Assembly (NCBI RefSeq): GCF_903969135.1
Contig: NZ_LR824569.1
Location: forward strand, 1-64,000
Reading direction: 5' to 3'
DNA: 64,000 nt
From: Chryseobacterium sp. JV274
GTDB lineage: Bacteria > Bacteroidota > Bacteroidia > Flavobacteriales > Weeksellaceae
Shown: positions 52,538 through 62,200 of the stretch, one piece after another
Numbering within the stretch: position 1 is the stretch's first letter
How the letters are laid out: the number at the start of each line of letters is the position of its first letter
The notes under the pieces: generated by a model
What the model saw: only the letters and a program-made list of their open reading frames with translations
Told to the model about the DNA's origin: nothing
Database searches by the model: none
Program-made: the position numbers and the translations under genes

Positions 52538-53677
52538 TCAAAGATTCCTTTTTAAATGTTCCAAAGCCTGGATAATCAGTTCATCTTTTTTAGCAAAACT
52601 AAACCTGACATAATCTGAATTCTGTCTTGAGTTGTAAAAAGCCGAAAGCGGAAGACAAGAAACTTTTTTCTCGATTGTAAGCCATTTTGAAAACTCTACA
52701 TCCGTCATGGTAGTAGAAATATTCCGGAAATTAACGACCTGGAAAACACTTCCTTCCGCTTGCTGTTCAACTTGCAGGGGAGTTTCCTGAATCAGCTGAT
52801 TGAAAATATCTCTTTTATTCTGCATTATTTCTTTATTGATGGCCGGATCAAATACATCCAGATACTTTGCGATAGCATATTGCGCCGGAGCATTGGCACT
52901 GTAAGAAATATACTGTTGGTGGCACTGGAATTTTGCCGTTAAAGTTTCAGAAGCTAGCATGTAACTGACTTTCCATCCGGAAGTATGAAACATTTTGCCA
53001 AAAGAAAAAATACAGAATGTCTTTTCTCTGAGCCCCGGATGAATAAAAGAACTGTAATGCTTAACTTCATCATAGCAGTACGTGTCATATATTTCTTCAG
53101 AAATCAAATATATATCGCGATCCTTAGTCAGTTCATACAAGTGATTCCAATCTTCCTTTTTCCATACTTTCCCGGTTGGATTTTGAGGAGAATTTACAAT
53201 GACAGCTTTGGTTTTTTCAGTAATACAGTTTTTAAACAAATCCCAGTTGATCGTAAAATCACCATCAAGATCATAATAGACAGGGATTCCGCCATTCATG
53301 ACAACAGCAGGTCCATAAGTATAATATGAAGGTTGGATAATAATTACTTCATCATATTGATTTAAAATTGATTTGAGGGAAGTATATAAAGCAAAGGTTG
53401 CACACGGAACAATGGTTATTTCTCTAGCTGTAACAGGAATTTTGTGAGTCCGTTTTGCATTGAAACGAATGATACTTTCGATCAGAAGGGGATTGCCGGC
53501 AAGAGGTTCATAATGGTAAGTGTCTCTTTCGGCTGCTTCTTTTAAGAATATTTTAAGTCTTTCATCAATATCAAAATCGGGAAGTCCCAGAGAAAGATCA
53601 AAGCTTCCGTGTCTGGCTGCAAGTTCGGACATTTCTGTAAAAAAGGAATAATGAGTAAATCCGTAAATTTTATCCAC
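52538..53677 (-). CDS. Class I/II aminotransferase, methionine aminotransferase-like
   Basis: A 379-residue PLP enzyme of fold type I. The N-terminus contains FDLSLGLPDFDID, the NSPQNPTGKVW segment, and the PLP Lys in SFGKMFHTSGWKVSYM. The set matches YbdL/kynurenine-type aminotransferases that act on methionine and other amino acids. The start is the GTG at 53677, preceded immediately by an in-frame TAG; the first ATG would cut off the conserved N-terminal helix. Cytosolic, stand-alone. Confidence 0.88.
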   Translation of the reverse strand: MDKIYGFTHYSFFTEMSELAARHGSFDLSLGLPDFDIDERLKIFLKEAAERDTYHYEPLAGNPLLIESIIRFNAKRTHKIPVTAREITIVPCATFALYTSLKSILNQYDEVIIIQPSYYTYGPAVVMNGGIPVYYDLDGDFTINWDLFKNCITEKTKAVIVNSPQNPTGKVWKKEDWNHLYELTKDRDIYLISEEIYDTYCYDEVKHYSSFIHPGLREKTFCIFSFGKMFHTSGWKVSYMLASETLTAKFQCHQQYISYSANAPAQYAIAKYLDVFDPAINKEIMQNKRDIFNQLIQETPLQVEQQAEGSVFQVVNFRNISTTMTDVEFSKWLTIEKKVSCLPLSAFYNSRQNSDYVRFSFAKKDELIIQALEHLKRNL

Positions 53678-53837
53678 CTATTTTGTATTTTAATCAAATA
53701 TAATAAAAAATTAATACCGTATTGAGTTTTAAATTGGAGTATCGTTAATTTTATAATGGGAAGCATATGATATTGCGATTTTGATCTGTTTTATTAGAAT
53801 TCAATAAAATTTGTTATTTTTAAGAAATTTATTCTTT

Positions 53838-54878
53838 ATGAAAAAAATACTTATTCCGTTATTTGCCATGGCTATAGTGACCAGTTGTGGGACGGCAAAA
53901 ATATCTGATGGGAATTCTTCACATCCTGTTTCAACAAAACATAACAAGGCTTTTAACAATGCATACAAGGTAATTAATGCTGAGGATTTAAAGAAAAATC
54001 TGTATGTCATTGCAGCAAATGATATGGAAGGGCGAGATACAGGAAGCAAAGGGCAGAAGAAGGCGGGAGAGTATATGATTAATTATTATAAAAATCTTGG
54101 TATTTCCGGACCTAAAGCATTAGGCTCATACTATCAGAAAGTTCCATCTGAGTTTATGAAAAAAAGAGGTGGAGGTAACCTTCCTGATTCTGAAAATATC
54201 ATGGCTTTTATTGAAGGAAGCGAAAAACCGGACGAGATTGTTGTAGTTTCTGCACATTATGATCATGTAGGAACAAAAAATGGAGTCGTGTACAACGGAG
54301 CAGACGATGACGGAAGCGGCACTGTAGCAGTAATGGAAATCGCCAAGGCATTCCAGCAGGCAAAAAAAGCAGGAAAAGGACCTAAAAGATCGATCCTGTT
54401 TCTGCACGTTACAGGAGAAGAACACGGATTGTTTGGTTCAGAATATTATTCCGAAAATCCTGTTTTCCCATTAGCCAATACCGTTGTTGATCTTAATATT
54501 GACATGATTGGACGTGATGATCCTGCCAACAGAGGGAAACAATATGTATATGTCATTGGTTCTGAAATGTTAAGCTCTCAGCTTAAAGTAATTAACGAAG
54601 CTGCAAATAAGAGAACGAATAACCTGGAACTTAATTACAAATATGATGATTTGAATGATCCGGAACAATTATATTACCGTTCAGATCACTATAATTTTGC
54701 CAAACATAATATTCCTGTCGCATTCTTTTTTGATGGGATTCATGAAGATTATCATAAGCCAACAGATGATCCTGAAAAGATTGATTATCAATTATTAGAG
54801 AAAAGAACCCAGCTTATTTTTACTACAGCATGGGATATTGCCAACAGAGAAGAAAGAATTGTGGTTGACAGAAAATAA
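53838..54878 (+). CDS. M28 family metallopeptidase lipoprotein
   Basis: A 346-residue exported zinc peptidase. The N-terminus KKILIPLFAMAIVTSCG is a lipobox with Cys17. The di-zinc site of M28 aminopeptidases is complete: HYDHVG, GADDDGSG, TGEEHGLFGS with catalytic Glu, NIDMIGRDD, and the last His in DYHKPTDD. It removes N-terminal residues from peptides in the periplasm or at the surface. It is monocistronic; the downstream GNAT gene starts 25 bases later and may read through. ATG at 53838 is chosen for the signal peptide. Confidence 0.92.
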   Translation: MKKILIPLFAMAIVTSCGTAKISDGNSSHPVSTKHNKAFNNAYKVINAEDLKKNLYVIAANDMEGRDTGSKGQKKAGEYMINYYKNLGISGPKALGSYYQKVPSEFMKKRGGGNLPDSENIMAFIEGSEKPDEIVVVSAHYDHVGTKNGVVYNGADDDGSGTVAVMEIAKAFQQAKKAGKGPKRSILFLHVTGEEHGLFGSEYYSENPVFPLANTVVDLNIDMIGRDDPANRGKQYVYVIGSEMLSSQLKVINEAANKRTNNLELNYKYDDLNDPEQLYYRSDHYNFAKHNIPVAFFFDGIHEDYHKPTDDPEKIDYQLLEKRTQLIFTTAWDIANREERIVVDRK

Positions 54879-54903
54879 TCAAGAATTAAGAAAAACAATC
54901 ACC

Positions 54904-55353
54904 ATGAACATAGTAATCCGAGAAGCAAGACCGGAAGACATTCCACAGATTCAGGTCGTAAGAAATTCTGTGAAAGAAAACACATTATCAGATCCAGGTT
55001 TGGTTACAGATAAAGACTGTGAGGAATTTCTTTTTCAAAGAGGAAAAGGTTGGGTAAGTGAGGCAAAAGGTCAGATTGTAGGCTTTTCCATTGCAGATCT
55101 GAAAGAAAATAATATCTGGGCTTTATTTGTACATCCTGATTTTGAAAATCAGGGAATCGGCAGAAAGCTTCATGACATCATGCTCGACTGGTATTTTAAA
55201 CAAAAGAAAGACGATCTGTGGCTTGGTACTTCACCTGGAACACGGGCTGAGAATTTCTACAGAAAATCTGGATGGAAAGAAACCGGAACCCATGGAAAAG
55301 GAGAGGTAAAATTTGAAATGACCTATGAACACTGGAAAAATAAAATAGTATGA
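54904..55353 (+). CDS. GNAT family N-acetyltransferase
   Basis: A 149-residue cytosolic acetyltransferase. It has REARPEDIPQIQVV at the start, ALFVHPDFENQGIGRKLHD with the acetyl-CoA loop, and the C-terminal NFYRKSGWKETGTHGKGEVKF in two pieces. Substrate unknown. The start is the ATG at 54904; longer frames reach back into the M28 gene. It overlaps the following glyoxalase gene by 4 bases. Confidence 0.83.
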   Translation: MNIVIREARPEDIPQIQVVRNSVKENTLSDPGLVTDKDCEEFLFQRGKGWVSEAKGQIVGFSIADLKENNIWALFVHPDFENQGIGRKLHDIMLDWYFKQKKDDLWLGTSPGTRAENFYRKSGWKETGTHGKGEVKFEMTYEHWKNKIV

Positions 55354-55712
55354 CACCGAAACTAAAATCCATCAGACCTTTTATCGGAGCAAAGAATTTT
55401 GAGATCAGCAGAAACTTTTATAAGGATCTCGGATTTGAAGAGGTTGTTCTGGAGCCCAAGTTATCACTGTTTATACGAGAGGAAATAGGCTTTTATCTTC
55501 AGGATTATTATACAAAGGATTGGGTTGATAATACCATGATCTTTATGGAAGTGGTCAATACAGATGAATTCTGGAAGGAGCTTTTATCCTTAAAGCTTAC
55601 AGATACCTATGAGAATGTAAAACTTACTCCTGTAAGAACCATGGAATGGGGAAAAGAGTGTTTTGTACATGATCCTTCAGGGATTTTATGGCATTTTGGC
55701 GAGTTTTTTTAA
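55350..55712 (+). CDS. Glyoxalase/bleomycin resistance superfamily protein
   Basis: A 120-residue VOC-fold protein (IRPFIGAKNFEISRNFYKDL, GFEEVVLEP, FVHDPSGILWHFGEFF). The paired beta-alpha-beta-beta-beta units are recognisable, but a full set of metal ligands (His/Glu) is not, so enzyme or binding function is unclear. It begins within the GNAT stop (ATGA overlap) and is followed 11 bases later by an endonuclease V-like gene. Confidence 0.78.
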   Translation: MTPKLKSIRPFIGAKNFEISRNFYKDLGFEEVVLEPKLSLFIREEIGFYLQDYYTKDWVDNTMIFMEVVNTDEFWKELLSLKLTDTYENVKLTPVRTMEWGKECFVHDPSGILWHFGEFF

Positions 55713-55723
55713 GGGAATAAAAT

Positions 55724-56224
55724 ATGATTTACGCATTTGATACCTATTATTATGAGGATTATGCCAATACGGTGTGTATTGCATTTGAGGACTGGACGTC
55801 TGAAAAAGAAGTGGAAGTTTTTATAGAACAGACTGCTGTGAGTTCAGCATATGAAAGCGGGGCGTTTTACAAAAGAGAATTACCCTGCATTTTAAGTCTG
55901 CTCACGAAAATTACATTAAAATCAGAAGATATTATCATTGTTGACGGATATGTTACTCTTGACAATGATGGAAAAATAGGGTTGGGCGGCCACCTCTACG
56001 AAGCATTGGAAGAAAAGTGTCCTATTATTGGGATCGCCAAAAACGAATTTACAACTCCGGATTCCCAAAGGAGAAGTGTATTTCGCGGAGAAAGTAAAAC
56101 ACCACTTTTTGTGACAGCCAAAGGAATGAATGTAGATGAAGTTCAATTGAAAGTAGAACAAATGCATGGCACTTACAGAATGCCCACGCTGCTTAAAAAA
56201 CTGGATCAGCTGAGCAGAACATAA
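55724..56224 (+). CDS. Endonuclease V-like protein, short form
   Basis: A 166-residue protein. Conserved elements of endonuclease V are in order: Asp6 in YAFDTYYYED for the first metal site, YESGAFYKRELP with Glu52 (consensus Y.PG.L.FRE.P), VDGYVTL with Asp74 (consensus VDG), LGGHLYEAL and IIGIAKNEF. It is shorter than E. coli Nfi (about 223 residues). Metal ligands are kept, so it could nick DNA 3' to deoxyinosine; a different nuclease role is possible. It ends in a terminator. Confidence 0.78.
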   Translation: MIYAFDTYYYEDYANTVCIAFEDWTSEKEVEVFIEQTAVSSAYESGAFYKRELPCILSLLTKITLKSEDIIIVDGYVTLDNDGKIGLGGHLYEALEEKCPIIGIAKNEFTTPDSQRRSVFRGESKTPLFVTAKGMNVDEVQLKVEQMHGTYRMPTLLKKLDQLSRT

Positions 56225-56231
56225 AAATTAA

Positions 56232-56260
56232 AGTCTTACTTATTACAGTAAGATTTTTTT
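56232..56260 (+). terminator. Terminator of the GNAT-glyoxalase-endonuclease V operon
   Basis: Stem TCTTACT (56234-56240) / AGTAAGA (56247-56253) plus T7. Confidence 0.85.
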
Positions 56261-56269
56261 AATCCTTAA

Positions 56270-56285
56270 TATACCGATTGGTATA
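56270..56285. promoter_or_regulatory. TetR-type palindromic operator 1
   Basis: Sequence TATACCGATTGGTATA is an inverted repeat (ATACC/GGTAT). It overlaps the expected -33 region of the TATCTTTG promoter (56293-56300). Confidence 0.7.
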
Positions 56286-56292
56286 TTTTAAT

Positions 56293-56300
56293 TATCTTTG
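56293..56300 (+). promoter_or_regulatory. -7 box of the thiolase promoter
   Basis: TATCTTTG lies between operator 1 (8 bases upstream) and operator 2 (44 bases downstream), a layout for repression. Confidence 0.65.
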
Positions 56301-56343
56301 TATTGTTCCCTGTGAAAAGGAAAGAATTTTTTTAACCAGAAAT

Positions 56344-56357
56344 ATACCGATTGGTAT
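56344..56357. promoter_or_regulatory. TetR-type palindromic operator 2
   Basis: ATACCGATTGGTAT is identical to the core of operator 1 and starts 73 bases after it, about seven helical turns. It lies between the likely transcription start and the ATG. Confidence 0.7.
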
Positions 56358-56372
56358 TAAAAATAATATCCT

Positions 56373-57548
56373 ATGAAAGAAGTATTTATATTGGCTGCAA
56401 AACGAACTCCAGTGGGTGGTTTTATGGGAAGCCTATCCGGATTTACAGCTCCTCAACTTGGAGCAGTTGTAATTAAAAATGCCTATGAAAACATCGGATT
56501 GGCTCCGGAGCATATAGACAGTGTGTATATGGGAAATGTACTCAGTGCCGGGCTGGGGCAGTCTCCTGCAAGACAGGCCGCTATTTTTGGAGGAATTCCG
56601 GTAGATAAAGATGCAACAACAATAAACAAAGTCTGTGCTTCCGGAATGAAAGCGGCTATGATCGGTGCTCAGCAGATTCAGCTTGGTCTGGAACATCTTG
56701 TCATGACTGGTGGTATGGAAAGTATGAGCAATGTTCCTCATTACGTTAAGCTTCGTCTGGGAACAAAATTAGGAGATACCAACCTTACTGATGGCGTGAT
56801 TAAAGATGGTCTATGGGATGTGTATAATGATTTCCATATGGGAAGTGCCGCTGAATTGGGCGTAAAAAAATATGGATTAACACGGCAGCAGCTTGATGAA
56901 TATGCTTTGTTTTCCTATCATCGGGCTCAGGAAGCAGCGAAAAACGGTAAGTTCAGCAATGAATTGATCCCGATCTCAATTGAAGGAAAGAAAGGGTCTA
57001 TCATCGTAGATAAAGATGAAGATATTGAGAAACTTATTCCAGAGAAAATTTCTCTTTTGAAACCGGCATTTGAATCAGAGGGTACACTGACAGCTGCTAA
57101 TTCCAGCAATCTGAATGATGGGGCTGCAGCAATTCTAGTAGGATCTTCAGAAGCTATACAGCAGCATAATTTGAAACCCTTGGCCAGGATCGCAGCATAT
57201 GCAGATGCGGCTCAGTCTCCGGAATGGTTTACTACTTCTCCGTCTATTGCCATTCAGAAATTGTTGAAACAAACAGGTCTCAGTTTATCTGATATTGATT
57301 ATTTTGAGATTAATGAAGCCTATTCCTCAGTGATTTTATCCAACCAGCAGATTTTGGGTTATGACCTCAATAAGGTAAATATTTACGGTGGAGCGGTTGC
57401 TTTGGGACACCCGATTGGTGCTTCAGGAGCCAGAATTATAACAACTTTAGTCAATGTACTGCGGCAGGAAAAAGGAAGATTGGGGATAGCTGCCATCTGC
57501 AATGGAGGAGGTGGAGCGTCTGCAGTTCTTATCGAAAATGTAAGTTGA
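56373..57548 (+). CDS. Thiolase (acetyl-CoA C-acetyltransferase family)
   Basis: A 391-residue enzyme for reversible Claisen condensation or thiolysis of acyl-CoA. Catalytic Cys88 (NKVCASGMKA), His346 (GHPIGASGARI) and Cys376 (CNGGGGASA) match acetoacetyl-CoA thiolases. Length and motifs are those of the biosynthetic type, but use in beta-oxidation is possible. It is monocistronic and controlled by a promoter between two identical TetR-like palindromes; no TetR-family gene lies in the window. A terminator follows. Confidence 0.92.
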   Translation: MKEVFILAAKRTPVGGFMGSLSGFTAPQLGAVVIKNAYENIGLAPEHIDSVYMGNVLSAGLGQSPARQAAIFGGIPVDKDATTINKVCASGMKAAMIGAQQIQLGLEHLVMTGGMESMSNVPHYVKLRLGTKLGDTNLTDGVIKDGLWDVYNDFHMGSAAELGVKKYGLTRQQLDEYALFSYHRAQEAAKNGKFSNELIPISIEGKKGSIIVDKDEDIEKLIPEKISLLKPAFESEGTLTAANSSNLNDGAAAILVGSSEAIQQHNLKPLARIAAYADAAQSPEWFTTSPSIAIQKLLKQTGLSLSDIDYFEINEAYSSVILSNQQILGYDLNKVNIYGGAVALGHPIGASGARIITTLVNVLRQEKGRLGIAAICNGGGGASAVLIENVS

Positions 57549-57585
57549 AGCAGATAAAATTCCTTAGATTCGATTCTTTATAACG

Positions 57586-57627
57586 AAAAGACTTTTCTTG
57601 AAATAAAATTTGAGAAAGGTCTTTTTT
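57586..57627 (+). terminator. Terminator of the thiolase gene
   Basis: Stem AAAAGACTTTTCT / AGAAAGGTCTTTT with one G-U, T6 tail. Confidence 0.75.
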
Positions 57628-57757
57628 ATTTATAACAGATTGATTATCCATTAGTAAATTAAGTTTCCAGATAAATATCATTAGGCAGTCAATGGTCTAT
57701 TTTTGCTAAACTGACAAATATCATTACATTCTTATTTTTATTCATTCTAAATAAATA

Positions 57758-57765
57758 TAAATTTG
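57758..57765 (+). promoter_or_regulatory. -7 box of the GEVED gene
   Basis: TAAATTTG, 22 bases before the ATG; another TATTTTTG occurs at 57698-57705, so there may be two promoters. Confidence 0.45.
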
Positions 57766-57787
57766 TCCCAAGAAATTCAAACAAAAA

Positions 57788-59098
57788 ATGAAAAAAATAA
57801 CTACTCTTTCTGGTATTGTACTTTGCTCTCTGGTGAATGCACAATTGCAATATTGTATGCCTGCATTTCAGTATGGAGCTGACAGTAATATGATCAGTAA
57901 TGTTACTTTCGGAAACATTAATAACTCATCACCGGTTCAGTCAGGGAATGCACAAATTTATGAGAATTTTACATCAATGTCCACAGATTTGCAATCCGGA
58001 AGTAATTATAATATATCTGTAACTGGTCCTTCCAGTACATTTCCCAGTGATGTAGCTGTTTTTATAGACTTTAATCAGAATGGTAATTTTGATGATGCCG
58101 GAGAAAGCTTCTACATTGGAAGACTTGAAGCAGCCAATCCAGCCAATGCATTTACCATCAACAATACAATAGTGATTCCTGCAAACGCGGCCAATGGGAG
58201 TACAAGAATGAGGGTTCTTAAGAATACAAATGTTCAGGCTTATTCTGATCCTAATGCTGCCAATTCTATCAGTTCAGCCTGTGATTCCGGCTTAAGAGCA
58301 GGGCAGACTGAAGATTATACCGTCAATATTATAGGAAACACAGTGAATTTCCCGGCTCCTTACTGTGGTGCCGAAAATGTAACCAGTCTTACAGTAAGCG
58401 AAATAAGCAAAGTAGAATTTGCCGGAACCGTAAGAAACAGTGCTATTGACGGTAACTCAGATGTTCTTGAAAATTTTACGGCGACTGTCTTCACTGTTAA
58501 CCGGGGAAATGCCTATCCTATAACAGTAACAGGAGGTACTCATGGACAGAATACCGTATCAGTGTATGCTTATATTGATTTTAACCATAATAATCAGTTT
58601 GATGCGGATGAGAAGTTTAACCTGGGCTATCTGGACCATTCCAATCCGGTTACTACTACAGAATCAGGGATCACATCCGGTAGTATTATAATTCCGGGAG
58701 GAGCGCAGCTTGGAGAAACCCGTTTCAGATTGGTAAAAGCATATGAATCAAATTCATGGATGGGAACTTTGGAAAACCTTCCATGCCCTTCAGGATGGTT
58801 TATAGGGCAGGCAGAAGATTATACGCTTAAAATTCAGCCGGAAAGCCTTTCCACAATAGAGGTTTCTAAAGAAGCATCAGCCAATGTTCAGATATATCCG
58901 AACCCTACAACGAATTCTGTGAATATCAAGATGAAAGAAAAGCTGGAGAAATATGAAATTTACAATATGTCAGGGCAGAAGATGCTGGAAGGCAATTCGA
59001 TGAATGTACCCATGGAGAATTTTACTTCTGGAACATATCTTATTAAAATCCTGACAAAGAATCAAAAAACAGTCACAGAAAAGATTATCAAAAAATAG
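57788..59098 (+). CDS. Secreted GEVED-domain protein with T9SS sorting domain
   Basis: A 436-residue secreted protein. The signal peptide (KKITTLSGIVLCSLVNAQ) is followed by two GEVED domains of about 150 residues, each with a DFNQNGNFDD or DFNHNNQFDADE calcium-loop-like segment and a terminal EDYTVNI or EDYTLKI. A C-terminal type A sorting domain (VQIYPNPTTNSVNIKMK ... TYLIKILTKNQKTV) directs T9SS export and attachment. GEVED domains are found in many bacterial extracellular proteins and may bind calcium; enzymatic function is unknown. Terminator follows. Confidence 0.85.
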   Translation: MKKITTLSGIVLCSLVNAQLQYCMPAFQYGADSNMISNVTFGNINNSSPVQSGNAQIYENFTSMSTDLQSGSNYNISVTGPSSTFPSDVAVFIDFNQNGNFDDAGESFYIGRLEAANPANAFTINNTIVIPANAANGSTRMRVLKNTNVQAYSDPNAANSISSACDSGLRAGQTEDYTVNIIGNTVNFPAPYCGAENVTSLTVSEISKVEFAGTVRNSAIDGNSDVLENFTATVFTVNRGNAYPITVTGGTHGQNTVSVYAYIDFNHNNQFDADEKFNLGYLDHSNPVTTTESGITSGSIIIPGGAQLGETRFRLVKAYESNSWMGTLENLPCPSGWFIGQAEDYTLKIQPESLSTIEVSKEASANVQIYPNPTTNSVNIKMKEKLEKYEIYNMSGQKMLEGNSMNVPMENFTSGTYLIKILTKNQKTVTEKIIKK

Positions 59099-59140
59099 AC
59101 ACATCATATCTAAATCATATCCATATCAATTTTTGTTTTT

Positions 59141-59172
59141 AATCGACAGGTTCTTTACCTGTCGGTTTTTTT
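59141..59172 (+). terminator. Terminator of the GEVED gene
   Basis: Stem CGACAGGT / ACCTGTCG, 5-base loop, T7 tail. Confidence 0.88.
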
Positions 59173-59210
59173 ATTTTTAAAATGTCGTATTCAATAGATT
59201 TTTAAGTGTA

Positions 59211-62200
59211 TTATGAACCAGATTCCAGCAGGTCCATAAGGTCCTGTTTTGAAAGTCCCTGAAGCTTTTTCCCATCTGTGGTAAGCAGATTCTGAGCCAG
59301 TTGTTTTTTCTTTTTCTGAAGGGTAAGAATTTTCTCTTCCACAGTATTAGAACAGATCATCCGGACAGCAATTACATTTTTGGTTTGTCCTATGCGGTAG
59401 CTTCTGTCAATAGCCTGATTTTCAGCAGCAGGATTCCACCATGGGTCTACCAGGTAAATATAATCAGCCTGCGTTAGGTTGAGACCGACACCGCCGGCCT
59501 TTAAGCTGATCAGGAAAACCCGGATATCATCATTTTTCTGGAAATTAGCTACCTTTTCTCCTCTGTCTTTAGTCTGCCCCGTAAGATATTCAAACTGAAT
59601 ATTGTGGCGTTCCAGCTTTGTCTTTATCAGATCAAGCATCCCCACAAACTGTGAGAAAACCAGTATTTTATGATCTTTTGATTTCCCAAGGATCTGTTCC
59701 ATCAAAATCTCTATTTTAACGGCATTTTCACCGGAATATCCTTCTTTTATCAAAACAGGAGAGTTACAGATCTGTCTGAGTCTTGTAAGGCCCGTAAGGA
59801 CGTGCATGCTGTTTTTATTCAGATCATCGTCATCATTGGCTGCAATAAACTCACGAAGTTCTTTTTCATAAGCGTCATAGATTTTACGTTGCTCTGCATT
59901 CATTTCACAGTAGATCACCGTTTCTGTTTTCTCAGGCAGCTCTTTTGCGACCTGTTTCTTGGTTCTTCTGAGGATAAAGGGCTTTATTTTTTGCTGAAGT
60001 TCTAACGCCCGTTTACTGTATTCAAATTTATCAATAGGAATGGCATAAATATCTTTAAAATACTGCTTGCTTCCCAAAAGTCCCGGACAAGCGAAAGAAA
60101 GCTGGCTGTAAAGGTCAAAAGTGCTGTTTTCAACAGGAGTACCCGTTAATACAATCCTGTTTCTCGATTGAAGCAGCCGTGCTGCTTTATACCTTTCCGA
60201 ATTTGGATTTTTAATAGTCTGTGATTCGTCCAGAAAAACATAATTGAAATTAAAATTTTTCAGGAAACGGATATCTGAAAGCAACATTCCATAAGTGGTA
60301 AGGACTACTTCATAATCAGACATATGAGCGGTTGTCTTTGGTCTGTCTGCACCATAATGCAGCAGAACTTTTATAGAAGGTGCAAACTTGCTGATCTCTT
60401 CCTGCCAGTTGAAAAGAAGGGAAGTGGGAACTACAATAAGATGGGTAGTATGCCCCCGTTTTTCCCGCTGTGAAAGGATAAAAGCTATGATCTGAATGGT
60501 TTTTCCAAGTCCCATATCGTCTGCGAGACACCCTCCGAAGTTGAATCCGTCAAGAAAATTAAGCCAGTTCAGTCCATCATGCTGATAATCCCTAAGTTCA
60601 GCATTCAGCCCAGCCGGAATATTGACTTTGGGAATTTTTTTTACTTTTGAGAACTTAGTGGAATACGTGGTGAGTTCCTCCTGAACTTCCTGGCTCAGGA
60701 TTTCCTTTTCAAACAATGAAGTGACCTCCGTGAAGTTGATTTTTGGAATCTTTAAGAGCTCTTCGTCAATTTCTCCAGCATGAAAGTAAGCGGCTATTTT
60801 CTCCATCCATTCTTCAGGGAGAATTCCCATGCTTCCATCATCCAGCTGGACGAATTTACTTTTATTCCGGATCGCCCGGTGAAGTTGTTTTAAAGAAGCT
60901 TCTTTAGGACCAAACCCTACTTTTAGCTTAGCATTAAACCAATCCAATCCGCTGGTAATCTGAATATTGATTGTAGCCCGGTGGGAATTTAATTTGTTAT
61001 TCTTTAATTCGTTAAAGCCCAGTATGGTTATTCCTTCATTTCTCCAGGTTTCAAATGCTTCAAGAAACCAGTTGTTATCCAGGAATTTATCCCTGTGAAG
61101 ATAAAAATACTGATAGCCGTCCATCTGCTCTTCAAAATCAGGATGCTGCTGCATGACCAAAGAAGTAAAGCGGGCTTCCGCAGATTCAATTCTCTCTATT
61201 TTAAATGGATTTCCATTCTGATCTGTATCAAAAAGCTGCTTTCTGGAATAGACAGGAATTTCTACGTCTCCGTATTTCATTACCGGTGTGATTCCTATAT
61301 AATTTTCCTGCTGACGGAGATAAACTACTCTTTCAGTTTGATATTTTTTATCTTCAAGCTGTACTTTCGTTGCAGTTTGTATGTAGCTGTAATTTATGTG
61401 AATACGTTCTTCTATGGTAGAGAGAATATTCTTCATAAATGCCTCATATTTTGAAGAATGGATCAGTAAAATCTCATTATTAGCCTTAAAGAACCGGATG
61501 ATTCTTAGCATGTCAGGATGGTCTACAAAGCTGAAAATGTTTCGGTTATAAACAAAATATTCATTTCTGAGTACAATATTTTTGAAAGGAACAGAGATAT
61601 CATTCAATTGTAATTCTCCGGTTATTTCGTAAAACGGATCTTTCTTAAATACAGATAATTGAACCTCGGCATCTAAAGTATTTAATTCAACATGGGAAAG
61701 TGACTTTGCGGATACCGTTTCTGAGATTTCCCGGTCGTGATGATAGACATCCAGTTTCAGAGGATTCTGTACAATGAGCTTTAAAGCTTCCAGTTCTGAA
61801 GTATTGTAATCTTCATTATAATTATTCTGGAAAGAGGTTATAGCGGTGTAAAATTTAATCTCTGCGGGTTTCTCCGATTTCCATATCAGCTGCATGGCAT
61901 CTACAGGAGTCACCGGATTTTTGAGCTTCCCTGTCTGCGTTATTTCAGCTTCCATCAGAGAGAAGGTCATATGGTTGTAATAACGGTGCTTACCAATGAC
62001 CAATATCTGTTTCTTGCCTGTTTCCAGTACTGCCAATTCATCCAGTCTTGAGGGAAGCTGCGGTAGAAGATCTCTTTGAAACATAACATCATCTACAGGA
62101 AGCATTTCCTTGATCTTAGGAAGGATTTCAATTTTACCATCCCTATATTCCAGTTGAAAATATTGATCCAGATCAGGTTCATTTTCAAGGCCATATGTTT

